From contig NC_019776.1 in NCBI RefSeq assembly GCF_000317675.1, forward strand, positions 2,294,001 through 2,358,000: a stretch of 64,000 bases of DNA, written 5' to 3'. The DNA is from Cyanobacterium aponinum PCC 10605. GTDB lineage: Bacteria > Cyanobacteriota > Cyanobacteriia > Cyanobacteriales > Cyanobacteriaceae. The translations under genes and the position numbers were made by a program. Numbering within the stretch: position 1 is the stretch's first letter; every line of letters begins with the position of its first letter. Below the pieces are notes generated by a model that saw only the letters and a list, made by a program, of their open reading frames with translations, did not search any database and had not been told where the DNA came from. Positions 47,589 to 56,124 of this stretch are shown here, piece after piece.

Positions 47589-47912
47589 ATGCAACCATCT
47601 CAACCTACTGAAAAAGAACTACTCAGGAAAATCTTGTTACCTCTACTAGAGGATTTTAAATACTGGTTTTCTCGTTCTTCTTCCTTGTTGGAGTCGGAAA
47701 ATATGCCTTTTCTTTCTCAAGAAGAACAAACGGGGCTATTAAACAGATTAAAACAAGCTCAAGGAGAGGTTGAAACGGCAAGGATGCTTTTTAATGTCAC
47801 CGATGGACAAGCAGGAGTTGATACTAGAGTATTATTACCTTGGCATCAGTTAGTAGCTGAATGTTGGGATGTTGCTCGAAGGTGGCGAGAAGTAAAACAA
47901 AAAGGTGAATGA
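47589..47912 (+). CDS. Conserved cyanobacterial protein, DUF2605 family
   Basis: 107 residues, soluble and helical. TEKELLRKILLPLLEDFKYWFSRSSSLLE and LPWHQLVAECWDVARRWRE fit DUF2605, restricted to cyanobacteria and of unknown function. Followed after 82 bases by the DUF2973 gene, a pairing recalled from other cyanobacteria. Probably one transcript. Confidence 0.72.
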   Translation: MQPSQPTEKELLRKILLPLLEDFKYWFSRSSSLLESENMPFLSQEEQTGLLNRLKQAQGEVETARMLFNVTDGQAGVDTRVLLPWHQLVAECWDVARRWREVKQKGE

Positions 47913-47994
47913 TTGATTAAAAATCAGGTTGGTCTTTTTTTCTGAAATTTTCGATATATAAAAACTATATAGTAACTATTGATAAGAGGTTGAA

Positions 47995-48309
47995 ATGTTA
48001 CATCTTATTTATATTTTAGCTTTTACAGTCATTGCTTTTTTTGCTATTAGCAACTTGATTCGCAGTTTGATTACCATTAGTGCTGATACTCAAAGAGGTA
48101 CTTGGACTGATACTCCTAGACCTAGTAAATCCCGCCAAAATTCTCCATATCAGGCTAGTCATCCTGAATTATATGATGAGCAAGGCAAACCGATTAATGA
48201 ACCACTATTGGTAATTCGTTCTGTATCTGTAGAAGATGCAAGACAAAAATTAGATTCTCTTTATGAGTCATCTCCTAGTCAAACTCGCCCTACGGAAGAT
48301 GAAAGTTAA
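47995..48309 (+). CDS. Conserved cyanobacterial membrane protein, DUF2973 family
   Basis: 104 residues. One N-terminal transmembrane helix (LHLIYILAFTVIAFFAISNLIRSL, about 2-25) and a soluble tail with HPELYDEQGKPINEPLLVIRS, the DUF2973 pattern. Function unknown. Follows the DUF2605 gene. Confidence 0.72.
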   Translation: MLHLIYILAFTVIAFFAISNLIRSLITISADTQRGTWTDTPRPSKSRQNSPYQASHPELYDEQGKPINEPLLVIRSVSVEDARQKLDSLYESSPSQTRPTEDES

Positions 48310-48656
48310 TTGAAAGCAAATTTAATTTTAATTGGGTCAGGTATAGAGTTTATCTAAATGCTAGGGTACATCATTTGTATTCGGAAATAGGTAATACTCG
48401 GATTTTGCTCCTAGCCAAAAATTGACGGGAGAAGTTAGGAAATAGGAAATAGAGAAGAGCAACAAGAATTGACACAAAAATTTGTTGAAATTGATTTTAA
48501 ATACATTTTTTATCAATTTAATAATTGATTGTTTCCGGGGAAATTTCGTTGATTAATAGGCTTCAATTCCTTATTTTTCAATACTTTTTTCATCAAACTC
48601 AAGTTAAGAATCTAGCTTTGCTTGAAAATTACATATAAAGATTTAATTATTAAAAA
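48310..48656. other. Intergenic region upstream of deoC
   Basis: AT-rich. GGAAATAGGAAATAGAGAAG is a short direct repeat of the 7-base type. No gene, tRNA or riboswitch recognised. Confidence 0.5.
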
Positions 48657-48662
48657 TTGATA

Positions 48663-49346
48663 ATGAGAAGTAATTTTATTTCGGCTACAGATATTGATAT
48701 TGCGGATTATATTGATTTTGCTCTTTTACAACCAACAGCGACGAGAAAAGACGTTGAAAATGCTTGTAAAGTGGCGATACAGTACAATTTTGCCTCCGTG
48801 TGCGTTTATCCTTCGGCAGTGAAAGTGGCGGCGGAGTTGCTTCATAATCAAAAATCAAAGGTTTGTACTGTTATCGGTTTTCCTTCCGGGGCTAGCACTA
48901 CTAATTGTAAGGTTTTTGAAGCTCAAGAAGCGGTGGAAAATGGGGTGCAGGAGTTGGATGTTGTTATTAATCTTGGATGGTTAAGGGAGGGTAATTCCGA
49001 GTTAATTTATAAAGAGATGGCTTCCATTGTGGAAGAAACAGGACAAGTTATCAAGGCTATTTTAGAAACTTCTGTATTAACTCCAACGGAAAAGCGTTTA
49101 GCGGCTGAAATTTGTATGGATGCGGGGGTTTCTTTTCTCAAGACTAGCACGGGATGGTTTGGGGGTGCTACGGTGGAGGATGTTAAATTTCTCCAAGAAA
49201 TTACAAAGGGCAGGATTGAAATAAAAGCCTCTGGAGGTATTAAAACCTTAGAAAATGCGATCGCACTTATTAATGCCGGAGCGACTCGTTTAGGCACTTC
49301 TAAGGGGGTTGAATTAGTTAGACAACAAAAAAACCAAGAAGGCTAA
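48663..49346 (+). CDS. deoC: Deoxyribose-phosphate aldolase
   Basis: 227 residues from the ATG at 48663; a TTG two codons earlier is less likely. Cleaves 2-deoxyribose-5-phosphate to glyceraldehyde-3-phosphate and acetaldehyde. Family motifs: [53 protein letters not shown] with the Schiff-base Lys, and [12 protein letters not shown] with the second Lys. Converges on the orthocaspase gene with only 9 bases between stop codons. Confidence 0.94.
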   Translation: MRSNFISATDIDIADYIDFALLQPTATRKDVENACKVAIQYNFASVCVYPSAVKVAAELLHNQKSKVCTVIGFPSGASTTNCKVFEAQEAVENGVQELDVVINLGWLREGNSELIYKEMASIVEETGQVIKAILETSVLTPTEKRLAAEICMDAGVSFLKTSTGWFGGATVEDVKFLQEITKGRIEIKASGGIKTLENAIALINAGATRLGTSKGVELVRQQKNQEG

Positions 49347-49355
49347 TCTCTAGTT

Positions 49356-51494
49356 CTAATTAATTTCATATACATATCTAAAAGTTGCCCAGTTATTCAT
49401 ATTAAGAGCATAAATATCATTATAGTTATTAAATAATTGTGGATTAATATCACTATTTTGATGGATGTCCTGCAGTATAGATTTAGCAACTAATTCGGGA
49501 TTTTCTAAAATTATTATTTGTTCCATATCTTTTTTCATTTCTATCATTTTGTCGATATTTTTTAGGGTATTTTCAAAAGAAAATTTACTAACAATAATGA
49601 TTAATTCTCCTATGCCTTTACCTGCGTTAACAATCCATTTTAAAGGACTAGCATTTTCAGGTATAGAAATTTTGTCTTGGGGGGAGATTAAGGTAGAATG
49701 AGGAGAAAAATATGCGATCGCTTCTCTGGAAGAATTAATTCCTAAGAGTAAATAGTATAAATTTTTTTCAGTTTCATTATTAATGTTGATCGTAAATTGA
49801 CTGCCTAAAGGAATATTAATTAATAAATTATCTGGGTGAACATTAGCTGATTCATGGGGTTTATTTAACTTACTATTAAAAGTATATTTTGAATGGGTTG
49901 AAGAAATGTTATCATGAGTAATTTCTAAGGCAATATTCACTGGTAAAGTAGAAGAATATTGATTATATGTAAGGTTAAATAATTTAGAAGCAAGAGTAGT
50001 TTTTAAAGGTTTAGTTAAGCGCTTAACCGCAGTAGAAACTGCTTCATGGGGAGATTGAGGCGTTGTATTGGGATATAAAACCCCTGTGGGAGAATATAAG
50101 CCATAGCCGTCAATATTACCATCTTCTGAGGTTAGTTTATCAAGGATACAATCAGCAAAAGTTTCACCAATATTACTAATAGAAACAACATTGTCAATTA
50201 CACTTAAAGCACTTGTAGCATCAACTTTTTCAATTTTTTCGAGGGTATCATTTAAAGCAATATTTAGACCCGTATCCTGATTTATCACTCTAATATATTC
50301 CTGCAAAACAGTATTAATTTTAAGTAAATTTTTATCTCCTTGAATCACAATTCCTTTTGCCTTGTTTCCTTGTAAAGAATTAATTTGTACAACGACAAAT
50401 TGCTCATCATTATCTACCCTAAAACAAGAATTTAAACAATAGTTAGATAATACTAATAAGGGAAGTCCTAGTAGTTCTAATTCTATGACATTTGATTCAA
50501 TAATTTTAGTTACAATTGCTGAACCACGATTATTAACTTCAAGGGGTAAATGATAAGATAAAACGTCGCTTTTATTATCAGTAGTAAAATCTATCTTTTC
50601 TTTATTACCGTGATATAAAGCCATTTGAGATGCAATATTTTTCATTAGGGCTAAGTTAGCCGTGGAAGGAAATTCTTGCCAAAGAGATTGAGTTAGGTTG
50701 TATGTGAATAGCCCTGATTTAAAATTGAGACTATTTATTTCGACAGAAATACTATCTTGAGAAGGAGATAAAATTAGCCCTTGCAAAGATTTGTTTTGGT
50801 TGTTTTTAATAATTGAATTACTATTACTTTTGACCAATTTTTGATAAAAGTCTTGCTCCTTTTCACTAATAATTAAGTTAGGTTGAAAATCATAAGATCT
50901 CAAAGATAATTTATTCCTAATTGTCAGGGGAGAAGGAATAAAACTGGTATCTAAAACAAGGGTATATTTAGTTGTTTTTAATGACTCTGCTAATTTAACT
51001 AAAGTATCTAATAAAATATCATCGACAAATGGATGGGAAAACTCAGAATCGGAGCGTAAACTATCATAAACGACTAAACTATCGACTAAATTGCGATTAT
51101 CATCACTGGAAAATAACTTAACTTGTCTGCCATAGCCACTAAAGTGGAAAACAACTACGTCATTAGCATTAGCTTGAAGGCAAAGATGTTCTTGAAAAGC
51201 TGTTAAAATATTTTCTCTAGTAGCTTGTTTATCGGTTAAAACAACAATATCTTCAGGAAAAAAGCCAAAACGATGAATTAGCAATTGTCTTTGTAACTCA
51301 ACATCCGTGACGCAACCATGAAGACTATCCCCATGGGCATAGTGATTAATACCCACCAAAAAGGCTAATTTACGAGTATTAGATTCAGCTAAAGTTTTAC
51401 CATAGGCTGTAGTTGCTTGATGATTCCACATATATAGAGAGGCGAGAGAGAATCCTACTCCTTGTAGAAAATTGCGTCTGGAAAAATTAATCAT
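49356..51494 (-). CDS. Orthocaspase-like protein with Tyr/Ser in place of the His/Cys dyad
   Basis: 712 residues. A twin-arginine signal (SRRNFLQGVGFSLASLYMW) is followed by a caspase p20-like domain (about 40-300): KLAFLVGINHYAHGDSLHGCVTDVELQ and VVVFHFSGYGRQ. Active caspases have SGHG and DxC; here Y121 replaces His and S184 (LDTSF) replaces the nucleophilic Cys. Cyanobacterial pseudo-orthocaspases of this YS type have been described. Proteolysis by the normal mechanism is therefore unlikely. The C-terminal half (about 420-712) is a DUF4384-like stretch typical of this family. Probably exported. Confidence 0.85.
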   Translation of the reverse strand: MINFSRRNFLQGVGFSLASLYMWNHQATTAYGKTLAESNTRKLAFLVGINHYAHGDSLHGCVTDVELQRQLLIHRFGFFPEDIVVLTDKQATRENILTAFQEHLCLQANANDVVVFHFSGYGRQVKLFSSDDNRNLVDSLVVYDSLRSDSEFSHPFVDDILLDTLVKLAESLKTTKYTLVLDTSFIPSPLTIRNKLSLRSYDFQPNLIISEKEQDFYQKLVKSNSNSIIKNNQNKSLQGLILSPSQDSISVEINSLNFKSGLFTYNLTQSLWQEFPSTANLALMKNIASQMALYHGNKEKIDFTTDNKSDVLSYHLPLEVNNRGSAIVTKIIESNVIELELLGLPLLVLSNYCLNSCFRVDNDEQFVVVQINSLQGNKAKGIVIQGDKNLLKINTVLQEYIRVINQDTGLNIALNDTLEKIEKVDATSALSVIDNVVSISNIGETFADCILDKLTSEDGNIDGYGLYSPTGVLYPNTTPQSPHEAVSTAVKRLTKPLKTTLASKLFNLTYNQYSSTLPVNIALEITHDNISSTHSKYTFNSKLNKPHESANVHPDNLLINIPLGSQFTININNETEKNLYYLLLGINSSREAIAYFSPHSTLISPQDKISIPENASPLKWIVNAGKGIGELIIIVSKFSFENTLKNIDKMIEMKKDMEQIIILENPELVAKSILQDIHQNSDINPQLFNNYNDIYALNMNNWATFRYVYEIN

Positions 51495-51709
51495 TGAGCT
51501 TTTTTGTGATTGGATTAGGGTGAGAAAATCTTATTAGAGAAATAAGTAAGTTATGGATAAATGAAAACTAATGGCAATATTTGTCGTCTAATTAGCTGAA
51601 ATAATCCTAGCAAAATTAGAGATATTTTTCAGCTATGGCAATTTTGATTACAATTTCTTCCTCTCACTCATAATATTTCTCCCAACAGACAACTTCAGGG
51701 AGGGCAGTG

Positions 51710-52519
51710 TCAAAAACCGACTAATTCTAAGTAGCTAGATATTAGATAGTCTCCCCAAAACATCGTAATAATTGCACCTATTACTAGATAAGGCCCGAAA
51801 GGCATGGGTTGTCCTTTTTTCATCAACCGAAATGCGATCGCACCTATACCCACAATTGTACCTACAGCACAAGCCAAAAAACCAGTTATTAAAACTCCTT
51901 GCCATCCTAACCATACTCCTATCATACTGGCTAACTTGGGGTCGCCGCCTCCCATTGCCGCCTTACCAAACACGATACTACCAACAATTAAAATAGTATC
52001 AAATAACCAAATTCCCACTACACCGCCAACGATAGCAGAAAATAAAGATAAAACTAAACCTTTGACATTTCCATCACTGAGGTTAAAACCAAACCATCCT
52101 TGCCAAAATAAACCTAAAACCAATCCTGATTGAGTGAGAGAATTAGGTAGAGTCATGGTATCAAAATCGATTAACGCCAAAGCAATTAACCAACTAATAA
52201 AAGCCATGTAACCCAGAGTTAACCAAGAAAAACCAAAATGTTGAAAAATCAAAACAAAGAAAAAACCCGTCATTGCTTCAATCAAAGGATAACGAGGAGA
52301 AATAGGGGTATGACACCAACGACATTTACCCTTCAACCATAGCCAACCAACCACAGGAATATTCTCAGTTTTGCCTAGGGGATGTTTACATTTTGGGCAT
52401 CGAGATGGAGGGTAAACAAGAGAAATCTTTTCTGGGATACGATAAATTACCACATTAAGAAAACTACCAATAGATGCACCAAAACTGAATATTATTAACA
52501 GAGTCAAAAAATTAGCCAC
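51710..52519 (-). CDS. pilD: Prepilin peptidase / N-methyltransferase
   Basis: 269 residues, A24 aspartic peptidase. N-terminal GASIGSFLNVVIYRIP, then a zinc-binding SRCPKCKHPLG ... KCRWCHTPIS (four Cys) as in methylating prepilin peptidases. The two catalytic Asp lie in ALIDFDTMTLPN and GGGDPKL. About seven transmembrane helices. It cleaves and N-methylates type IV pilins and pseudopilins at the inner membrane. Single gene on the minus strand. Confidence 0.93.
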   Translation of the reverse strand: MANFLTLLIIFSFGASIGSFLNVVIYRIPEKISLVYPPSRCPKCKHPLGKTENIPVVGWLWLKGKCRWCHTPISPRYPLIEAMTGFFFVLIFQHFGFSWLTLGYMAFISWLIALALIDFDTMTLPNSLTQSGLVLGLFWQGWFGFNLSDGNVKGLVLSLFSAIVGGVVGIWLFDTILIVGSIVFGKAAMGGGDPKLASMIGVWLGWQGVLITGFLACAVGTIVGIGAIAFRLMKKGQPMPFGPYLVIGAIITMFWGDYLISSYLELVGF

Positions 52520-52562
52520 GAATTCAATTAGTAATTAGAAGTTAAAGGGGCAAAGGGCAAAG

Positions 52563-52646
52563 GTGAATAGTGAATAGTGAATAGTGAATAGTGAATAGTG
52601 AATAGTGAATAGTGAATAGTGAATAGTGAATAGTGAATAGTTGATA
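52563..52646. repeat. GTGAATA heptamer array (11 perfect tandem copies)
   Basis: Eleven uninterrupted copies of GTGAATA at 52563-52639, then a degenerate GTTGATA. Shorter versions of the same unit lie at 2868-2885, 5310-5330 and 26886-26912. Intergenic, and immediately followed by the palindromic repeat at 52660. Confidence 0.95.
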
Positions 52647-52659
52647 ATTAAAAACTCCC

Positions 52660-52701
52660 AACTCCTGTACGGGCGAATGGCCATTCGCCCCTAACTAACT
52701 C
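52660..52701. repeat. Palindromic repeat GGGCGAATGGCCATTCGCCC family, copy 4
   Basis: CTCCTGTAC, then the perfect 20-base palindrome GGGCGAATGGCCATTCGCCC, then CTAACTAACTC. Confidence 0.85.
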
Positions 52702-52789
52702 ATTTCCCCCTCACCCCCTCCCCTCATCACCTTATCCTCTTTTCTTCCCAAAACTTACCTCAACTTAACATTGGAAATAAGTGAGTAAC

Positions 52790-54028
52790 CTAATTACTAA
52801 ACCATAATATCAAACTCTGCAATGCGCCGATAAAAACTCCTAAAACACCACCTAAATTAACAATGGCTTGTAACTCATTCTTAACTATACTTTGGGTTGC
52901 TACTTCTAATTGTTCAGGACTTGTAGCATTAACTCTATCAATGATAACCTGATCAATGGATAAAATCGGGATAGCTTCGGTGACAATTTTTTCTAAATCT
53001 TCTTCTAAATAACGCTCTAAAATTAAGGCTAGTTCTTCACTAATTACTTCTAATGAACTGTTAACCACACTAGAAGATTGTAAGCGATTAACGATTAATA
53101 CTGAAATTTTATCCCAATCAATACTATAACTAAATTCATGAAGTAATTCTGCTCCTTTTTCCTGAAGATAATCCCTAACAGCATTATTAGTCGTTTCTCT
53201 TAATTGTTTGACGGTGGCTACGGGTAAATTTTGTAAAGATAAATCGAGGAAAAATTCTTTTAATCTTGTTCTAATTTCTAAGGATAATAGTAGTTCTTGA
53301 ATTCTTGTATTAGCGGTTTCTTTATCATCTAAACAAAAACTTCTTAAACGACTTAGGGCATTTTTTACTCCGAATAAATTGGCTACTACCCAATAAGTGC
53401 CACTGGTTTTTTCTTTGAATCCTTCATCAATAACATTTATGTTTCTATCTGTCAAAAAATTAATCAATGCTTGTCTGATTAAGTCAGGGGAAAACACCAC
53501 CTTTAAAAGCCAGTCTGATAGTTGTCTCGCTTGACTTTCATTCATTCTCAATTCTAATAAGATGCGATCGAATATTTGATTAATTTGAGTTTCTAAAAAA
53601 TCCCCTCTTCTGGATAAAGTTTTTAGGAGTTTAGGGATTGAATCGCCAAATAAATCTCTTAAAATATCTGCTAAGATTTTAGCTGTTTTTTGTTGTTTAT
53701 CCTCTTTGATTTGTTTTAATGCTAATTGCAATAACCATAAAATAGCGGATTTAACTCTATCAATTTGTAAAAGTCTTTTTGCTAGTTTTTGTAATTCTTC
53801 TGGGGTTAAAAGAGAATTCATAATTGTGTCGGAAACTCTTTTAGCTAACCTTTCTTGATTACGGGGAATTAATCCGGGAGTAAAAGGTAATCTTCTCCCC
53901 CATAAATGAATAGGTTTGTAAGGACGAAATAGCATTTTTATGGCTAAATCGTTAGTAAAATATCCAATTACTCCCCCAGCAACAGGAGGGAGAATAATAC
54001 GCCACCAATAATCAAATTCTATGGGCAT
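52790..54028 (-). CDS. DUF445 family membrane protein
   Basis: 412 residues. Hydrophobic N-terminus [29 protein letters not shown] and C-terminus [19 protein letters not shown] flank a long helical middle, the DUF445 (YheB/UPF0754) arrangement. [13 protein letters not shown] and [17 protein letters not shown] are the most conserved family stretches. Function unknown; homologues are membrane-associated. Single gene. Confidence 0.83.
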   Translation of the reverse strand: MPIEFDYWWRIILPPVAGGVIGYFTNDLAIKMLFRPYKPIHLWGRRLPFTPGLIPRNQERLAKRVSDTIMNSLLTPEELQKLAKRLLQIDRVKSAILWLLQLALKQIKEDKQQKTAKILADILRDLFGDSIPKLLKTLSRRGDFLETQINQIFDRILLELRMNESQARQLSDWLLKVVFSPDLIRQALINFLTDRNINVIDEGFKEKTSGTYWVVANLFGVKNALSRLRSFCLDDKETANTRIQELLLSLEIRTRLKEFFLDLSLQNLPVATVKQLRETTNNAVRDYLQEKGAELLHEFSYSIDWDKISVLIVNRLQSSSVVNSSLEVISEELALILERYLEEDLEKIVTEAIPILSIDQVIIDRVNATSPEQLEVATQSIVKNELQAIVNLGGVLGVFIGALQSLILWFSN

Positions 54029-54257
54029 TCCCTATGTGAGTAATATGACAACAAATTTGCAGATAAACGGAAAACAGACCAATTTTTCATCAAAAATTTT
54101 TTAATCTTTGAATTTATTAATTACTAATGATTGGTCATAGAGTTAGTCTTTTCTCACAATTTTAACGCAAATTATAAAGATATTTCCCAATCGAAAAGTA
54201 ACTTTACTTATAAGTTGAATAAATTTGATATTTTTGATTCTTGAAGTTTGTTGAGAT

Positions 54258-54449
54258 GGCTCTTCAGAGTGTGGTTATGATAAATAAAAAGCAAGAGGCA
54301 AACCCCCCTTTATCCCTAGGGCTGTTTTATTTTCGAGAAAGAAAAAAGAGCGGGAGATAGGGGGAGGGCAATAGTGTTTAAATATTATTTAATGAGTGTG
54401 AGAGTGTCTCCCCTAACCAATAATTTACATGACGAGAAGCAATAGAGAC
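54258..54449. mobile_element. MITE-A copy 3 (192 bp, 8-bp target duplication, nested repeat)
   Basis: Begins GGCTCTTCAGAGTGTGGTTA and ends CCTAACCAATAATTTACATG ACGAGAAGCAATAGAGAC. Flanked by perfect 8-bp repeats GTTGAGAT at 54250-54257 and 54450-54457. The interior contains an expanded copy of the C6/G6 repeat at 54297-54370. It ends 78 bases before prfB. Confidence 0.8.
54297..54370. repeat. C6/G6 repeat copy 3, expanded, inside MITE-A
   Basis: GGCAAACCCCCCTTTATCCC ... TAGGGGGAGGGCAA, with about 35 foreign bases between the arms. Nested in the 54258-54449 element. Confidence 0.65.
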
Positions 54450-54527
54450 GTTGAGATTCGACAATAGTCAGTTTTTTTGATAATATCTGGTGTTGTCGGT
54501 AATTTTTTTCACAATTATTCAATAGCA

Positions 54528-55635
54528 ATGGAATTATCAGAACTAAAGAAAGATATAAGCATAATCTCTGAGCGCCTGGGTAAAACTCAGGACTATCTTT
54601 GACTTACCTAATCTCAACGCACAAATTAGGGATTTAGAACAAGTTGCCGCACAGCCAGAGTTTTGGGAAGCAGGGGAAAAGGCACAGGAAACTCTACAGC
54701 AATTAAATGATTTCAAGTCTTTATGGGATACATTTCATCAATGGCAGAGTAGTTTGGAAGACACAAAGGCGATTGTTGAGTTATTAGAGATGGAATTAGA
54801 CTCAGAATTATTTAACGAGGCCCAATGTAATTTAAAATCTCTTGCCCAAGATTTAGACAAATGGGAATTACAGCAATTATTGAGTGGAACTTATGATCAA
54901 AAAGGTGCTATTTTAACGATTAATGCTGGTGCTGGTGGTACAGATGCTCAGGATTGGGCGCAAATGTTATTGAGAATGTACACTCGTTGGGCGGAAAATC
55001 AGAATTATCGAGTCACTTTGACGGAACTTTCCGAAGGGGATGAGGCGGGGATTAAATCGGCAACTTTAGAGATAGATGGGAAATATGCTTTTGGTTATCT
55101 TAAGGGAGAAAAAGGCACTCATCGTCTAGTCAGAATTTCTCCTTATAATGCGAATGGAAAGCGTCAAACCAGCTTTGCTGGGGTGGATGTGATGCCCAGT
55201 TTGGGAGAGGAAGCCATTAAGATTGATATTCCTGAAAAAGATTTAGAAGTTACTACCTCTAGGGCAGGAGGTAAAGGAGGACAAAATGTTAATAAGGTGG
55301 AAACGGCGGTGAGAATTGTTCATATTCCCACGGGTATAGCGGTCAGATGTACTCAGGAGCGATCGCAACTTCAAAATAAGGAAAAAGCCTTAGCTATTTT
55401 AAAGGGTAAACTCTTAGTTATTTTAGAGGAACAAAGGGCAAAAGCGATCGCAGATATTCGAGGGGATATAGTAGAAGCCGCTTGGGGTAATCAAATAAGA
55501 AATTATGTGTTTCATCCTTATCAATTAGTTAAAGATGTGCGTACCAATGTGGAAACAGCCGCCGTCGATGATGTTTTAGATGGTAATTTAGAGGCTTTTA
55601 TTGAAGCATATTTAAGAGAAAGCACAAATAGTTAG
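54528..55635 (+). CDS. prfB: Peptide chain release factor 2, programmed +1 frameshift
   Basis: Translation starts at 54528 ([13 protein letters not shown]) and reaches an in-frame TGA at 54600-54602 after 24 codons. The +1 frame then reads GAC TTA CCT from 54601 to the stop at 55635, giving 368 residues, the usual RF2 length. The site is TAT CTT TGA C, the classical prfB shift sequence, with an SD-like AGGA at 54589-54592 just upstream. RF2 thus regulates its own level. The C-terminal part has the GGQ loop ([13 protein letters not shown]) and YALYGG-less RF2 body. A call starting at 54754 would miss the N-terminus. Confidence 0.95.
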
Positions 55636-55774
55636 GAGTTGAGCAGAAAGGGGGATGAGGTGATGGGGAGAAACAAGTAATGAGTAACAAGGATGAGAGT
55701 TAAGAGTTATTTATTATTTATTATCCACTATTTACCTTTGCCCGTTGTCTTGTCTTAATTGCTAATTACTAATC
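55636..55774. other. Repeat-rich spacer after prfB
   Basis: Heptamer-type GAGTAAY and CTTTGCC fragments up to the MITE-B copy at 55775. No gene. Confidence 0.5.
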
Positions 55775-56031
55775 AACCTCAGTTCGGTTTAAGAATATTG
55801 GATAAGGGTAGGTGTCAGGTTTCAGGTTGCAGGTTGCAGGTGTTGAGAGAAAGTAATGAGTAACAAATAATGAGTGTTCGGGGTTTTTAATTCCTAATTC
55901 CTAATTCTTAATTTTTCCTTTGCCCTCCCCCCTCTCGAGGGGGGATATAAGGGGGGTTTGCCTCTTGCCTCTTGCCTCTTGCCTTTTTTTCTCCATCATT
56001 CATAGATGAAAATTTATCCCGAACTCAGGTT
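55775..56031. mobile_element. MITE-B copy 5 (257 bp, 4-bp target duplication)
   Basis: Starts AACCTCAGTTCGGTTTAAGA and ends CCCGAACTCAGGTT. Flanked by AATC at 55771-55774 and 56032-56035. Contains CAGGTNN heptamers (55808-55842), an inverted C6/G6 repeat copy (55920-55960), GCCTCTT heptamers (55960-55982) and the CATAGATGAAAATTTA right-end block. It lies just upstream of the Hsp70 operon. Confidence 0.72.
55920..55960. repeat. GC-rich palindromic repeat, C6/G6 family, copy 4 (inverted)
   Basis: TTGCCCTCCCCCCTCTCGAG followed by GGGGGATATAAGGGGGGTTTGCC, the reverse of copy 1, nested in MITE-B copy 5. Confidence 0.75.
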
Positions 56032-56124
56032 AATCATTAAATTTCAAAAAAATTTCCCTAATTTGCATAAATTCACATTTTGCTACTGATAAGTAGATAG
56101 CAAAGAAAAAATTAACTATCAATT

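Noticed and set aside
52563-52646. CRISPR-like array
   Set aside because: Units are 7 bases with no spacers, so this is a simple tandem array.
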